Shown piece after piece: positions 22,680 through 36,400 of a stretch of 64,000 bases of DNA. The stretch is taken from contig NC_086283.1 in NCBI RefSeq assembly GCF_021018805.1, positions 58,357,775 to 58,421,774 of the forward strand, given 5' to 3'. The translations under genes and the position numbers were made by a program. The notes under the pieces are model-generated. The model saw nothing but the letters and a program-made list of their open reading frames with translations, searched no databases and had not been told where the DNA came from. Numbering within the stretch: the stretch's first letter is position 1; every line of letters starts with the position of its first letter. This stretch comes from Prinia subflava. Its lineage: Eukaryota > Chordata > Aves > Passeriformes > Cisticolidae.

Positions 22680-25600
22680 CTATTAGACAAGAGAAGCAGG
22701 TGTTTCCACATACCACTGTCTTTAGGAGATGTATATTCATCCATAATTTTTGCTTCTATGTATCCTACCAACAATACCTCTCTGGAAGGAACCACACTGC
22801 AGGCTCTTTGCTGAACTCAGAACTGGTGGCTGTGGTTTGTCAGGGAGTGCAGGATTGGATGCTGGCACAGAGCAAGTTCTCAGGCAGTGCAGTGATGGTG
22901 GTGACTCAGTAGTATCTGCCTAGTTTGCACAGTTGTCATCCCATGTGCTGCACACTTTTCTGTTCTTGCTCTTAATATTAGATGCTGGGCATCTCTTGAG
23001 AGCCTGTTGGTTCAAGCTAGGCTGTAGAACTGTTGCATGGCACTAGACCTCACCAAGTCAGGGCATTTGCCATGTGATTTAGAGACAGAGTGGTCAAGAG
23101 CTGTGGGCACAGTTTTAAAAGAAACATTTTTGGTTGGTACTACTTTCCTATGAGCTGGGTTCTCTCTTCTTCTCTCCTCATCTTAACAGCTGTGTGGTTT
23201 AGGGCAGATGTCACTGCTGACTGCAGAGGTTAAATGAAACATTACTTGGTACTCATATGGTGGTACTCACAGCAACAACAAACCCCAAAGTGTGTGTGTG
23301 GAGCTGGAGAAGGAAAGAGATAAAAGCTTAGGGATTTCAGTTACTCCCATTTCCTGCTGCAGATGGTCATTCTTCCTTTTGTCTCACATCTGGGGCCTAG
23401 TCGTATAGAAACTCGCAAGTCAGGTCTGTTTTGCCTGGTACTGTGATGCTCCATATAATCCTGCTGCTGTCACTTTCTCTGCTGCCTCTGAACTCCACAG
23501 GCATCAGAAATTCAGTCCTGTTCCTCTTCAGCATGAGCCGAATTCTTTTTTCTTCCCCTCTGTCAAATTCTGGGCTCATGCTATTTTCTGGAGCAAGCAA
23601 AAAGGGACAGAGCTAGAACTAAGTTTTAACTGCATTCCTGCCTGGCTCCTTCTTACTGTTTAACATCAACAGTTGGCCAGAACTTCATTGGTTTGGTTTG
23701 GTTTTTTCCTTTCCTATATTTTTCCTGGAATACACAGTTATTCACAGTTGGATAGGTCTAATGCAAACCAGTGCAGTGCTCTGATTGTAGTCAAGCAAGC
23801 ATTTTTGCTTTATGTTTAAAAACAATTAAGCAAACTTTTAAGCAACCGTTAAGCAAACTTTCCTGACTATATGGTGATAGGCATCAGCCCTCCAAAAACA
23901 TTGTTGCGTCAACTCCTTGCTGTAGTGGCAGCAAGCCTCCTGGAAGCTGGTGACTGCTGAAGGTTTCTTGCTCCAGCATCACATGCAGTATGTGTGCTGT
24001 CCTCGGGGCAGCTGGTCTCCCCACTGTGCTCCTGCCCTCACTGTGCATGCACCAGGTGGTGTCCAGCCTGACAGGAGATGACCAAGAAGGAAGCCCAGAT
24101 TCCTGTCAGTCTGCCATGGCATTGCTACACACTGCTTTGGAAATACCCTCTGGGCAGGACTGCGTTCCTGGCTGGATTTGTACATCTGCATGCTCTGTGG
24201 GTTGCTCAGCCAGAGGTGCAGGGAAGGGTGGGATAAGGCTTACGTTTCCACTCACTGACAGCCCTTTGTGAAGTGAAAAGGAATGCTCTTCCCTCCAGCT
24301 GGGAAATGGAGTCCAGAGCATGGACTGGTGATGTGGGTTCACCAGGGCACATGCTGGACATAGATAGTTCCATTCCACTGAAGGTTACAGAGCTTCCCAG
24401 GGTCTGGTGGTGAGAGCTGTACAGACATTTGTCATCTTCTACCTGGCAGAAGAAAGAAAACCATGACTTGTTTCAAGGCTGGCAACAAGGCAGTTGCTCT
24501 AGTGCTACTGTGTTTCTCAGTTATTTTCTCCCTAGGTGAGGTTCCTGTTTTTATATGCTCACCTGTCTTTCTCAAGGACTTTCAGTGAGCTAGAGGTTCT
24601 CCATGTGGTTGCACTGTTCTAGGGCACAATGCAGTGCTTCTGTTCAGAGCCTTTTTCTTCCCTCTCTTTCTCCCCTCTTTTTTTCCCAGTCTCCCATGCC
24701 AGGCAGAGGTGCAGTACTGCTGAGTTAGGAGGAATATCTGCTTTGAAGCTGGGATCTCATACCAAATTGACCATGATCTTCTTCAGTCCCAGCATCTCTA
24801 CTCGCTCTACGCTGTCAGAGCTCAAGTGTTTGCACTGGCACCACTGGTTTTCTTGAACTCCTGTTGCTCTCTGTTCACACTATGTTTCAATCCAGCCTGG
24901 CACTCTTAGAAACCAGTCAATTTATCATCCAGGGTCTAGCTATATGTCACAGAATGGAAACCTGGAGATTCACCAATGTATGAGTATTCACATTAAGCAT
25001 TGTAAGTATTACATGAGGTTTTCAAGCATCCTGTTTAGAATAGCTTACTCTGGTTCTAATTACATTTGCCCTGGCCAAGATGCTTTCTTTCATCCCTTTC
25101 AGTCCCTAGAGGTGAATGATTGCAGATTAGTTAGCTGATAGCAAGAACTTTATCCTGGCCACGGACGGTTCCAGCAGAGGATTTTATCGATGGGCTTTCA
25201 TAGCTGAGAGTTAATATGGTTGGGAAAGCATTTTTCTGACAGCTGTACTGCATTCAGTTTTAATGAAGGCAGAAACTGTACTTGCCTCAGACTGATTTGA
25301 GCAGAAGCAGTTATCCCTTATCTCTGCTGTGACCTCTTAATAAGAGTGGCAGGAGAAAATAAGGGTATGATCTTGTTGCTAAGACTCACAGGAATGAAAA
25401 TATGGTGAAGCATCTAGGTCTCAGAGAGTAGTGACTGAAGCCAAGCCATTTCTCAGCTTCAGCTCCTACCAGGAAGATGATCTTATTGTCAGTCATGTGC
25501 CATCTTATTTAGTAGTGGCAGAACTGTGGTAGGAAACAACTTTGTCCCAGCATGAGTCAAACAGCAAAGGGATTGCTAGTTTAGGCTTCAAAACTGCACA

Positions 25601-28600
25601 GCATGAGCAGCTGTGGGAAAATGGGTTGTGAAATGGTTGGTGCAGGAGTGGAGAGGGCTGAAGTCAAATTTCTCAAGGAGAGAGACTGTAAGTCTGAGAG
25701 ATACTGCATCATTGAGTAAGTGACAGTGCATGATAAGTGGCACAATGGAACAGCTCCTGATGTTGGCATCCCTGCTTTCCCCACTGCTTCTCCAGGCTAT
25801 GTCAGTGGCAGGCGCTTAGCATGTCCTGTAGAGGTCTGGTTGCTCTTAAGTGTTTACATTTCATGCATATCTGCTCCTCCTCTTTTTATCTGATGTTCAA
25901 ATAATGTGTAACCTTGCAGAATTTGGCTCCAAGGTTTTTCAAGGTGGTTATTCTTACACCAGGCTCTGCTACTGAGATGTAGGGGTGAGTCACTTGTGCT
26001 TTACTTCATGTGGCAAATGGAGCGGCAGCTACATAAAGCAATGCTTAACCGCAGAATTAAAGTTACAGGGTACAGCTTATGAGAAAGATGCTTGATGTTC
26101 TCCATCACTTTTCATACATCACTTCAGGTTTTAGATGTGCAGGTCGTTTGAGATCCCCTGTGGAGAGTCTCACAACTTGTCCTGGTGAAACAGTGAGGAC
26201 ACTCCATGGCTTCGCCAGCCATGAATCCCTTTGCTGATTTGTGGCTAGGCAGGGCTTTGGAGACTCACAAGAATGGCTTGTGTTGGGAAGAAGCAGACAG
26301 GATGGGGTGTTGAAAGACAGGTATGGAGCCCACTGAATTGTAGCCCATTATGGTTTCTGTTTGACTGCAATCTTATAATGCTGTACAGCAAGTTGTTTGG
26401 AGAAATGTACCAAAGATTGCCTAGTACTGCATCAGTAATTATTAGTAGTGTAGCCTGTGATAGCAGAGAGCTCTCTTCCTGAGTGGGTGACAAAAATATT
26501 TCTTACCTTTTCATTTTTTTGATTTGTGCTGAAACAACTAGTAAACCTGTCCCTGATGTGCAGCCTGCTATGTTGTAGACTCTACTGAATTGAATTTGCA
26601 GTTCTGTGCTCCATCTAATCAGACATTACAAGGGACACTCCAGTTATGCTTTGTGGATCAGTTACCCTCTCCTGAGCTAGCAGTTTACAACTGAAAATAG
26701 CACAACAGGATAATTTTTATTCACTTATATTCTTTCCAGTGAGCAGTGAAACATGGAATTCCTGGACAGAAATTGAACGTTGCAGTTCCCACCATTGCAG
26801 TGGATCCTGACTCATTAACATCAATTTCGTGTTCACTGCTTATATCTAAAAACTAGGAATTATGATTCTAGTTTGTCATTCAAAAATCTAGGGATTGGAT
26901 TACCCAGAAAACATAGAAGACATATACTTCAATTGCCTACAAACCAGAGAAGGGTCCAGTGGGGACAGGCACAGCACATGGTGGAAAATATATGCAGAAA
27001 ATTGCAGTTAGGAGCAAGGAAATCAGAAGGGCTGAGAGGAGGAGCCAGATATTCTCTTAGCAGTGGTATACTCTGAAAAAAAGATTGTCGTATTTTCTAC
27101 AAGAGAATGAAACATGTTAACAGACTTACTTATCTGTTGTCTCCATCTGTTGTCTTTCAAAGTGGAAGTAGGTAACTTCCTTAGAAATGGGAAGAGAGCA
27201 TGGGAAAAGGAGCTTGTTTGGGACTGGATCTACAAGAGAAGTTTCCAGTCAACCATCTTTGTTGTAATGTGATTTTTGTGTCTTCTGATCTCAATCTTCT
27301 GATTCAGACACGTTACTTTTTCCAACAGGTCATGTTAATCAGGTCAGCTGAACAAGTAAGTGTTGGCCTCAAATGTTTTCCAGGTTTTGTATCCTCTGAG
27401 GTCACTGTTTCCTAGCTTTTACTTTGTTTGCCAGTGGCAAGCAGTGTAGTGTTTCACTAGGTAGCTGGGATGCCGTGCAGCTACCAGCAGATGAGCTGGT
27501 ACCACAGTTGGTGCATCCCTCCAAGGCCTGGCTAGGTTCTTATCCAGCCAGGAGGGAGAGTTGAACAAGATGCAGTCCCATAAAGGAGTGAATCAGAATG
27601 CAACAAACGCCGTTGCATAATTAGCTCACTGTGATAGTTCAGAGGATCAGCATGCTGACATCCATGTTAACTGTTCACATGATATAATCTTAGGCTGGTC
27701 TGGACCCTGCATTGCAGTGTGGCATATTTTGCAAGTGCCCTACCTATGCACAATGAATCGCCCCTTGAAAAGAGATGAGCATAGAGCACTGATGTTGTTG
27801 TAGGACTGGGGTCTGGGAAGTGAGAGAGCAGGGATCAGAAACTCCAAAAACATGCTCTTGGTGTCAGAACACCTGGCTGCATAGCGTATTCTCCCTTACC
27901 TCTGCTCCATGTTTGTCTCCAGTGATTAGTTCTGACACATACCAGAGACTTGGCATCCAGTGAAAATGAAAGAAAGCTGAGCCCAAAGGATGTGTTTAAG
28001 GACACTGGGCAAAGCTTGCAAGACAAGGTGTAGAGTAGGAACAGGCTTTGGTGTTCAGGAGAAGATGGAGAGTCTTAGGTGCAAGTGGTGGCTAGAGGCA
28101 AGTTTCTGCAAACAGGTCCTGTGTGCTGCAGGGGAGGAGGGGGCTGTTGGCTGCTGTGTTCCTGCAGACTTCCATATGTCTTGTACAGGGTGTTGAGGGA
28201 GTGTAGTGCCCTCCATGTCTCGCCTATGCCCTGGGCCAGCTCTGTGGCTGCACTGCAATTCCTGAGTGCCACTTCTGTAGTGGGCTTTGACTAGAGTTGC
28301 CCTAAGGACCTGGAGTGAACTCTTTTCTACCAGGAGTTTTGTGAAAAGGCCAGAGGCTAAATTTGGAACAAAACCATGAACATGTTAATGTAATCTTGAT
28401 GATGGTTTGAAAAAGACTATACTGTGACTGTTACGTGGGTTTGGGTTTTGTTTGAGATTGTTTTTGGCAAAAGCATTATTTTCCATTAAAGATGCCTGGG
28501 ATAATATGTGATGGAAAAAGAACCTGATGTCTCCAGGCTGAGAAATTATAGTAGAAAGACCTGGCTTTAATTCTGAGACCTCCCGTTGCCCTTCTGTCCG

Positions 28601-31261
28601 TGCTCTGCCTTCTGTTCCTTGGATAACATCAGGATTAACAGTGCTGTGCAGAACTGTCATGGAGATGTTGCAATGAATATGCTGTGCCAAGATTTAGGAA
28701 TAGCAGGAGGAAGAGTGCACAGGAACAGAGGATGGTAGCATGCTGCTTCTGTTGTTGGCTTTCCTAAACAAATACAGCCTGGCCACATGCTCTAGGTTCA
28801 TTATTTTTTGATCCTTTCCTAGCCTGAGAATCTAGGCCCCTTATTAGTAACAAGCCATTTCAGTAGCCTTTTAGGCTACTGGGTTAGAACTGGGTTGTTA
28901 CGGCAAAGGAAGCTGAGGTGGCATGTGAGGTTGTCTGTCTGCTTTGAATGAAGGTGGATTTAGTTCCCCAGGAAGTCCAGGTTTTCACATGCAGTGAAGC
29001 TATGTTAATGGATTCAATTTCAAATATTCTCTTTCAAGAGAAAGAAATGTCTTTTTGGTAAAAAAAGTAGAAAGCATGCATCAAAATTACAATACATACA
29101 CTTTCCTGGATGGGTACAAAATCTGTCCTGTAAGCAACAGCCAGATAATTACCTAGGAGAAAAGCAAATACCAGAATAGGGTTATTTTACTTACTCTCTC
29201 CACCGGTCTGTTAATATGTTTTTTAATCTCAGATGCTGCTGCTTTTGTTTATGATATTTCCTGTTAAAGGGTTTAGTGAACGTGTTTTTTTGTTAATTTA
29301 TGTTGGTTTAATTTTAGCACAAATTTCGTTAAGATTGACAGTGGCCCATTATTGCAGAGACCCAGCAGTAGTTGGGTGTTTTGTGTTTTGCCTCTTAATA
29401 GATTTGTGTTTCTCCAGCGGGAATTAGATTGTCATGTTTGAGAAGATTATATTCTAAAACACAAGTGCTTCAGAGGATATTATTGCACCAGTGGAGGGGA
29501 GGATAGGTGTTGTCTCTGGATTTCCTTATTTTCAGGGCTCTAGTGAGTGTAAATTGAATTATTTTGGAGACTGGAACAGCATTTCACACTTCTGTCACCA
29601 GCGGGCCTGTTAAAAAAACAGCAGGAAGGTAAGTGCCTTTAGACTGGTGGAGAGGGTGTGTTGGCAGATGCTGCTATGTGTCCTGAGAGTTTTGTCTTGT
29701 GAGTGCTTTGTCTCATGGTTAAATGAGTTATGCTAGGTCATGGCAAATTTTAGTTCAAGCCTATGTGTGATGTTGATGAATTTGTGTTTAGTGCAGGGGG
29801 TGATGTACAATTTCCTGTAGGCTTCTCGCAGTGTGAAGAGCATCCCTTTGCTCCTGGATGTGATGTTTGCCAGATAAGTAAATATGTATTGGCTGAAGCA
29901 GATTTTGAAAAGTATCAGGTGGGTTACAAGAACAAGTCTTCTTAGTCTCAGTGTTATTTGGACTCTTATGTTCCAGTCTGCATCTAAAAATCTGGGATAA
30001 CCCAAAATCTGCATAATAGTGTATTTTTTAGAAAGCTGTTTAAAGGGTCCTATTTCTTTTCAGTGAGACTGCTTGTCAGAAGATGTTAGGTCTGAATCTT
30101 CTCACTGCTACTTTGCCTGTGTTGCGACAGCCCCATCATCAATGTCACTGCAGAAGGAGTGTGAGTAAGAGGTTTTTCCAGCCTTTAGTGGAATGTAACA
30201 GCTCAGAGTGCTGGGGCTGAGAAGATTGCATCTGGCTGGCGTGGCTGTGCTCTCAGCTCTGTTGCTATGTAACAGAAATGCCAAGGAAAAGCATCAGCAC
30301 GCTTTCTGGCCTAGAGCAGAGTGGAGGTTGTGGCTTACTTTCCAAGTGCTTTGCTGAATATCTTTTCCAGGGATTATGCTTACAGCCAAGGTGGCAGGAT
30401 AAATGAAGACAGGTGCAAAAAATGATCTTCCAGTGATCTCAGGTGGTGGCTTTTTTGTCTGTTTCAAAACTGTGCATGGTGTGACTCAGGTGAAAGGAGA
30501 TTTGAACCTTTTGCACATACAACTCACACTTTTTGTTATGATACAGTATTTTTATCACAGGAAATAAAATGGGAGGAAGACTGACTTGGGGAAGACATGC
30601 CATGTCCTTGAGTTCTGTAGCTTAAGGGGTCTTTCAGCAAAGCCCTGGTAGCTGATGCTTATTCTGTCTTCCCACTGGATTGTTCATAGCTACAGGCCAA
30701 GGACTCATGTTTTCTCAGGTCTGGCTTTCAAAGGTATAACTTGAAAGTGTGTGGGAAAGGTTTTCTTTTTCCATTAGTATTTTCTAGGTTTCATTAAGAT
30801 CTCTGTTTTGAATTGCAAAATTCACTTTAATTTTGTGACAACAGGAAACCTAGAAGGACTCTGACATTTTTATATATCCAGATTTTTAAATTTTTAATCT
30901 CATTATATTTGTAAGTAAAAGATAAATTTTGTTTTAGAGGTACTGACTCCCAATGATTTTGAATTGGGCTGAAAGAGGCACAGGACTTTTGAAATGCAAA
31001 ATGTTATATACATGAACTCAGTCGTAGGTTGATTCTCTTTGGACACCTAGTTTTGGAAAACATCACTCTGATTTTCAGAAAGCTAGGTGGATATGCATGG
31101 TGCTGACTTTCTGGACTTGTTCTGAAATTCTGATAGCTTTGATTTCCTTCTGTCCAGCATTTCCAAGAGCACCTGTTTGTTTTCTCTCTTGGCAGTGATA
31201 AAAAAGATCCAGCTGTTCTATGCAGATTTCTCATGGGCTTTCAAGTTTTTGGCAATGTAAA

Positions 31262-31542
31262 ACAGAAAGGAAAGGCTAGAACTCTCTACCTGTGAATTCT
31301 GTTAAGTTTAAATTAGGAGAAGTTTTCTTCACAGAAAGCCTGAACAGACACTGCCCAGGGAGGTGGTAGCATCACGATCCCTGGAAGTGTTGAAGAAAAG
31401 ACTGGACGTGGCACTTAGTGCTGTGGTCTGGTTGACAGGGTGGTATTTGGTCATAGCTTGGATTTACGATCACAAAGGCGTTTTCCAACCTAGCCGATTC
31501 TGTGATTTCTGTGATTCTGTGATTTCTGTGATTCTGTGATAC
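31262..31542 (+). mobile_element. CR1 LINE 3' end with expanded octamer tail
   Basis: This + strand CR1 copy is 5'-truncated. A broken frame within it still gives the end of ORF2 (LPREVVASRSLEVLKKRLDV then AL), and the untranslated end follows. It finishes in a tail of ATTCTGTG-type units at 31495-31540, the hallmark of CR1 3' ends. The tail alternates 8-bp and 9-bp units (ATTCTGTG / ATTTCTGTG). The left boundary is approximate because the coding part is diverged. Confidence 0.9.
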
Positions 31543-32243
31543 ACATTTCTGTTGGGGTATGTGTGTGCATACGAGCGTGTTAAGCTGAAGCAGCAGTGTA
31601 ATGGGAGGAGGGAGCACATGTGAAGGGGGTCTGAGAAAGACATGATTTGTCAAGAAGGATTGGAGTACTGGAAAATCAGAACTTTCTTTGTGAAACTTAT
31701 TATTTCAGTGGTGTTTTTGGTGTTTTTTGCCCCCTGGCGTAACTTGCTGATAGGATTCATCTGTGGCAGAGATTAGTGCAGTCTCACTTTGAGCAACCTT
31801 TTCTGGCTGAGAGTATGTCTGTGCTACAGGAACAAGTTGAGCGGCCTCTGAGCTCTGCTTGGTTTTGTCCATGAATGATTTCTGTTCAGTAACTAAATTA
31901 ACAGCTAATTCAACAATGACACTTGGTATATTAAGTAGGTTTATAAGATACACTGACTGATTTAATTTAATAAAATTGAAATTAAAGAGCCAATTAAACG
32001 TCAGCAGTTGGCAGTTAGTAAAGTTCCTGATGGAGCTGTTTTGCAGATGGCTATTGAGCTCCTATGATGCAGATGATTTTATTATCACCAGATCTCATGA
32101 TTGCAAGAAAATTATAACCACCACAATAAATAAGCTCCAAGTTGAATTATTGTGTCATGCAATGCACAGAAACATTTCAGTTCTTGTGGGTTTGCTCAGA
32201 TTAACAAAATTACCTGGTAGCATATGCTTTTGTATAGTCTTTC

Positions 32244-32320
32244 TTTTTTTCAAAAATTAATCTTCTTCAAGATTTCCCAAAAATTAATTTTTTTCAAAAA
32301 TTAATCTTTGGGAAGATTAT
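32244..32320. repeat. A/T-rich direct and inverted repeat cluster
   Basis: A perfect 21-bp direct repeat occurs at 32244-32264 and 32288-32308, 44 bp apart. Between them, about 32270-32294 is an imperfect inverted copy of 32295-32320, so the right half can fold into a hairpin with an AATTAATT-rich stem. The cluster lies about 115 bp left of the second LTR. No mobile element family was recognised. Confidence 0.8.
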
Positions 32321-32435
32321 CCTATTATTTTGATCACTGACTTTCTCTCTGCATACATTTATTTTCACTGCTCAAGATGGCTCTTAATTATTGTACGTAC
32401 AATATTTGGTTTTTACCCAATTTCAGGTTTGTATT

Positions 32436-33009
32436 TGTTTTGGTTAATCCCAGCCAGCAAGCCAACAACCAAACTCCAGGCAGCGGCTTGCTTATTCTCA
32501 CATGAATGGGATTGGGAGAGAATCGGAAGGGAAAGAGGCAGAAAACTCATAGGCTGAGATAAAGATAGTTTAAAAGGAAAAGCAAAAGCCACAGACACAT
32601 TCGGCATTTCCCATGGGCAGGCAGGTGTTCCCCATCTCCAGGACAGCAGGACCCCCTCGCGCCTCACAGTGGGAAGACAAATGCCATCACTCCAAACGTC
32701 CCCACCTTCCTCCTTCTTCTCCCCAGCCTGAAATACTGAGCAGGATGTCACATTGTCTCGGATATCCCTGTGGTCAGTTTGGGTCACCTGCCCTGGCTGT
32801 GCCCCCTCCCATCCTTCCAGACATCCCCACCTTCCTCTCCAGTGTGGCAGTACAAAAAGAAGAAAAGGCCTTGGCTCTGTGTAAGCCCTGCTCAGAAATA
32901 ACAAAAACATCTCTCTGTTAGCAACCCTGTGTGCAGCACAAACCCAAAAAACAGCCCCATAATTGACACTGTGAAGTAATTTAACTCTACCCCAGCCAAA
33001 ACTATCACA
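32436..33009 (-). mobile_element. Solo LTR of an endogenous retrovirus (avian ERVL-type), copy 2
   Basis: This 574-bp LTR is read on the minus strand and belongs to the same family as the copy at 6204-6784. On the + strand its left edge is TGTTTTGGTTAATCCCAGCC and its right edge is CCCAGCCAAAACTATCACA. The 5 bp on each side, GTATT (32431-32435) and GTGTT (33010-33014), match at four of five positions and are plausibly a decayed target-site duplication of the length expected for class III elements. No retroviral coding sequence is attached, so it is a solo LTR. The 165-codon minus-strand open frame at 32413-32910 and the 102-codon + frame lie within the LTR, have no domains and are not genes. 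Confidence 0.85.
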
Positions 33010-33405
33010 GTGTTACAGGCAGCAGCTGAAACCATTTTTAATAGGGAGACACAAATGTGCAAAAAAGACTAGAGGCTGGAGCAACCTATTGGTCAATAGA
33101 ACTCTTGGTTCCATTTCAGCAATCACTTTCAGGGCTGATAAGATCTGGTATTTCGGTATCACTTGAAACAGCAAAGTTCTGGGCTAAGTAGCCAAGAAGA
33201 TGAGGAGTGTTTCAGCGAGATAACTAGGAAAATAAGGAAACAGATCTTTTAGAAAGCAAAAATCTCCAAGTATTATGTCAGTTCAAAATGGAGTTGGACC
33301 TCAGCAATTCAATTGATAGTACCATTGTAGGAAGTGACAGTTTGAGACACCTTGGTTGGTTTTGTCCATGAATTCTAGTATGGCTTATAAAAACAGAACT
33401 TGTTT

Positions 33406-33407
<2 letters not shown>

Positions 33408-33452
<45 letters not shown>
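33408..33452. repeat. T45 homopolymer
   Basis: An uninterrupted run of 45 T on the + strand, by far the longest homopolymer in the window. No TTTATT (reverse polyadenylation signal) is seen in the 30 bp to its right, so there is no direct sign that it is the tail of a minus-strand retrocopy. Confidence 0.95.
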
Positions 33453-33453
<1 letters not shown>

Positions 33454-36400
33454 TCTGAATACAGGTCATGTATACTATTATACTTGCTTTACTTTCTGAA
33501 ATGAGGCAGTTTTTGAGCGTTCTTTCCTTAAGACTATAACTTGACAAGAATGCTTAACCACATGATGAGTTAGGCATCAAAGGCTGAAAAACTATCACAC
33601 GTGTGTTGCAACTCAGCTCTCCTAACAATTTATCTGTCTAGAGTTGCTGTTTTCACACATGAAGAATCATATACTTTATAGCATAAGAGCATTTGGTTAT
33701 GAGCTAAAAAGACTTGCTGAGTCTGAGAAATTATTTTTTTTTTTGTCTCAAGGTAGAAGTAAACCAATATGATGCATAGAAATGAAGTTAATGATTTCTT
33801 AAATGCAGTGCTGGAGACTGTACAGTGACCCAGGGAAATCCATTCCTCTTCTTTCCTTCCCACCTTAGCTTCACTTTGTACCCAACACACTTGCTGTTGC
33901 AAGCTGATCTCTTCTTCTTGTAGACCATAACTTGCTGATCTGTGTGTTTGTTAGCTGTCTTCTGTAGGCAGGATGAACTGTGGTGATGCCTGTCTCTTTC
34001 CTCAGGCTTCTCTTGTCCTGAAGTGATTCAGCCAGTAATGTCATCCTTTCCTGTAGCTTGTGTTTCTGAATCTCTCAACAGTCTTCCTTTTTTTCCTCTG
34101 GACTCTGAGTTTGTTTCTGTCTCAGCAGTGTATGAAACAGGATGCAAGAGACTGGCAGAGGCCTTCACAGGATTGGATAGGACAGCTCAATTACTTCCCA
34201 GTTGTTATCTATTACACTATTGGAAACTGCTTTGGCAAAAACATCATGTTGTTGACTCAGAAATTTTCTAAAGCCCTGCCACCCACAGATCCTATGATGG
34301 TATGGCGACCTTCCCAGTAATTCCTCATGTTTATTTTTGTATTGATCCTGATTTTTGCTTCCCACATTTTGATTTGATCCACCTGAGATTACCTTTAATT
34401 TTGCCGTAACTGTTGTGAAATACTGTGCTATCTCCAAGGAGGAAGTTCTGGTGACCTTTTTGACCCTGGAATTAAAAACAGCACTGAACAAAAAGGAAAA
34501 ACAAAACAAAACCCCACCAAAATTTGTCATAATAAATCTTTATGTACTGAGACCCAGGAGTTCACAATCAATTTTGTTATTTTTAGTTCCTTAGCCTATT
34601 ACAGAAAGGCACATTCAGTTTGCAGCGAGAGCCTCTGTCCTGGGAAGACCTCATAAATTAGCTTGCCTAAACATACTGCCTGTTTCTAAATCTAAAAAGT
34701 CTTTTGAATTCTGTGCCCTTTTGATTTATGTTTGGAAGCTCAAGAGATATGACAGGCTTGAAACCTCAAATGTGTCAGAAATGTTACAAATCAATTGTAA
34801 CTGTGCATTTATTCCATTATGGTAACAAATCCCGTAAGCATTTGCTGGATATGAAGTAGTTACTAAATAATGTCAGAAGATATGAAGAATAAAACGAAAT
34901 GTAGGAGAGTTATGGTGTTTCAGTTCATTCAGCTGTGCCCGTTTGTGCAGTGATCCTGAAAGCAGTGTGTTTTGCAGTGCTGCACAAGTCCCAAGCCATG
35001 TGTGGCTGCAGACTCCCAAGCCGTGTACAGCTGCACCCAGTAGCACGGGGTTGTATGTGAGCTCTAGCTAAAGTCCATGTTTGGTATGCATTGCTTAAAA
35101 CGGGAAGCAGCAGATGTTTTGGGAGCTCTAGCAGTGTGTCTGAGATCATGATATTTCACATCTCCAGAGGAGGACTTTTGCAGCTGGAAGCTTTAGTGCC
35201 AGCAGTGAGCCCATGGTCCAAGTTTCTGGTAGTTCCTGGTTGTTTCAACAGGCCTGGTGCATCCATCTGGTCACTCAAGTGAAAAGGGAACCTGGTGGTG
35301 GCACTTGGGCTGTTTGTTAACTGTGGGGCTTTTTCCCCTCTCCAGAGTGTGTGCTTTCTGCAAGGCTTCTTTTGTGTGTTAGCCGTAGTGCTTGCCAACA
35401 CTTCTGAAAGACACCCCATGCTTGGCTTTTAAAGAGAATGGGGCTGAGGATTAAGGCCCTCATGACAAAAGCAGAGATGTTTTCTTGTGTCAGCAGTTAA
35501 GAATTTAAAAGACTGTAAAAAAACTTTTTACAGAATGGGACTTTTTACAAAGGATAAAACTAGGATAAAAGTTTTGGAGGACTTTCTGGGTTTAGCCAGA
35601 ACAGTTACCGATGCTTTGTTATTTACGTTCCCTTCCAGATGAGGGAAATTGACTGTACAGATTGGTGCTTATTTGGCACTTTCTTTCTTTGACTTGTTAA
35701 ATTAGGAATTTGCTTCTAGGGTAGGTAAAGCCATGCAGTCTAATGAGTGAGGTAATAAAATGGAATGGACATAAGCGAGACATGTATTAAATATTCTTTC
35801 CGGTGGCCAGGTTTTTTGAGGACTGTCCCCCAGCAGGTCAGCCCTGGTGCAGAGTCCCTCGTTATGCACAAATATTCACTGCACCATTTTGCAGCAGGGC
35901 AGCAGTGGAGGTAGGAGTCGAAGATGGGAGAAGGACCTGAAAGAGCAGCTTTGGACTATCTGAGCATGGCAGAAAGGCTGAAGTAAGCAAGTATTTTTGT
36001 TTGAAAACTGCTGTTATGGACCATCAGGAAAAGAATAGAATTGATACTGGTTTAGTCAGAAACTTACTAATGGGAGGATGAGAGGATGCCTGGTAAAACT
36101 AACCATTTTAAATCCAGCAGAAGCAGGCTTATGCAGCCAGGGTTTCTAAAGGAACTAGCACAGCATACTACAAATTGCTAGGCAGCCTGTTTGAACTTCG
36201 ATGGAAAACAAGTGAGAGCCAAGGAAACTGAACTAGGCAAAAGCAGTAACAGTCTTTAACAAGATACAAGCCATGTCCCTGGAAATTGTTAAGCAGAAAG
36301 TTGAATTAAACTATTTCCAAATGTTACTGAAGTCAAACATGTCAGCACTTATATCAAAACCAGTTTTTCAGCTATTTTGAATTGAAATTGAATTAGGCCT

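Noticed and set aside
32413..32910. A 165-codon minus-strand gene, the longest non-exon frame after the 7.3-kb exon
   Set aside because: It lies almost entirely within the solo LTR 32436-33009 and has no domain.
6204..33009. A single provirus with LTRs at both ends
   Set aside because: The 26 kb between the LTRs contains a cellular exon, other repeats and no retroviral gene, so the LTRs are independent solo insertions.
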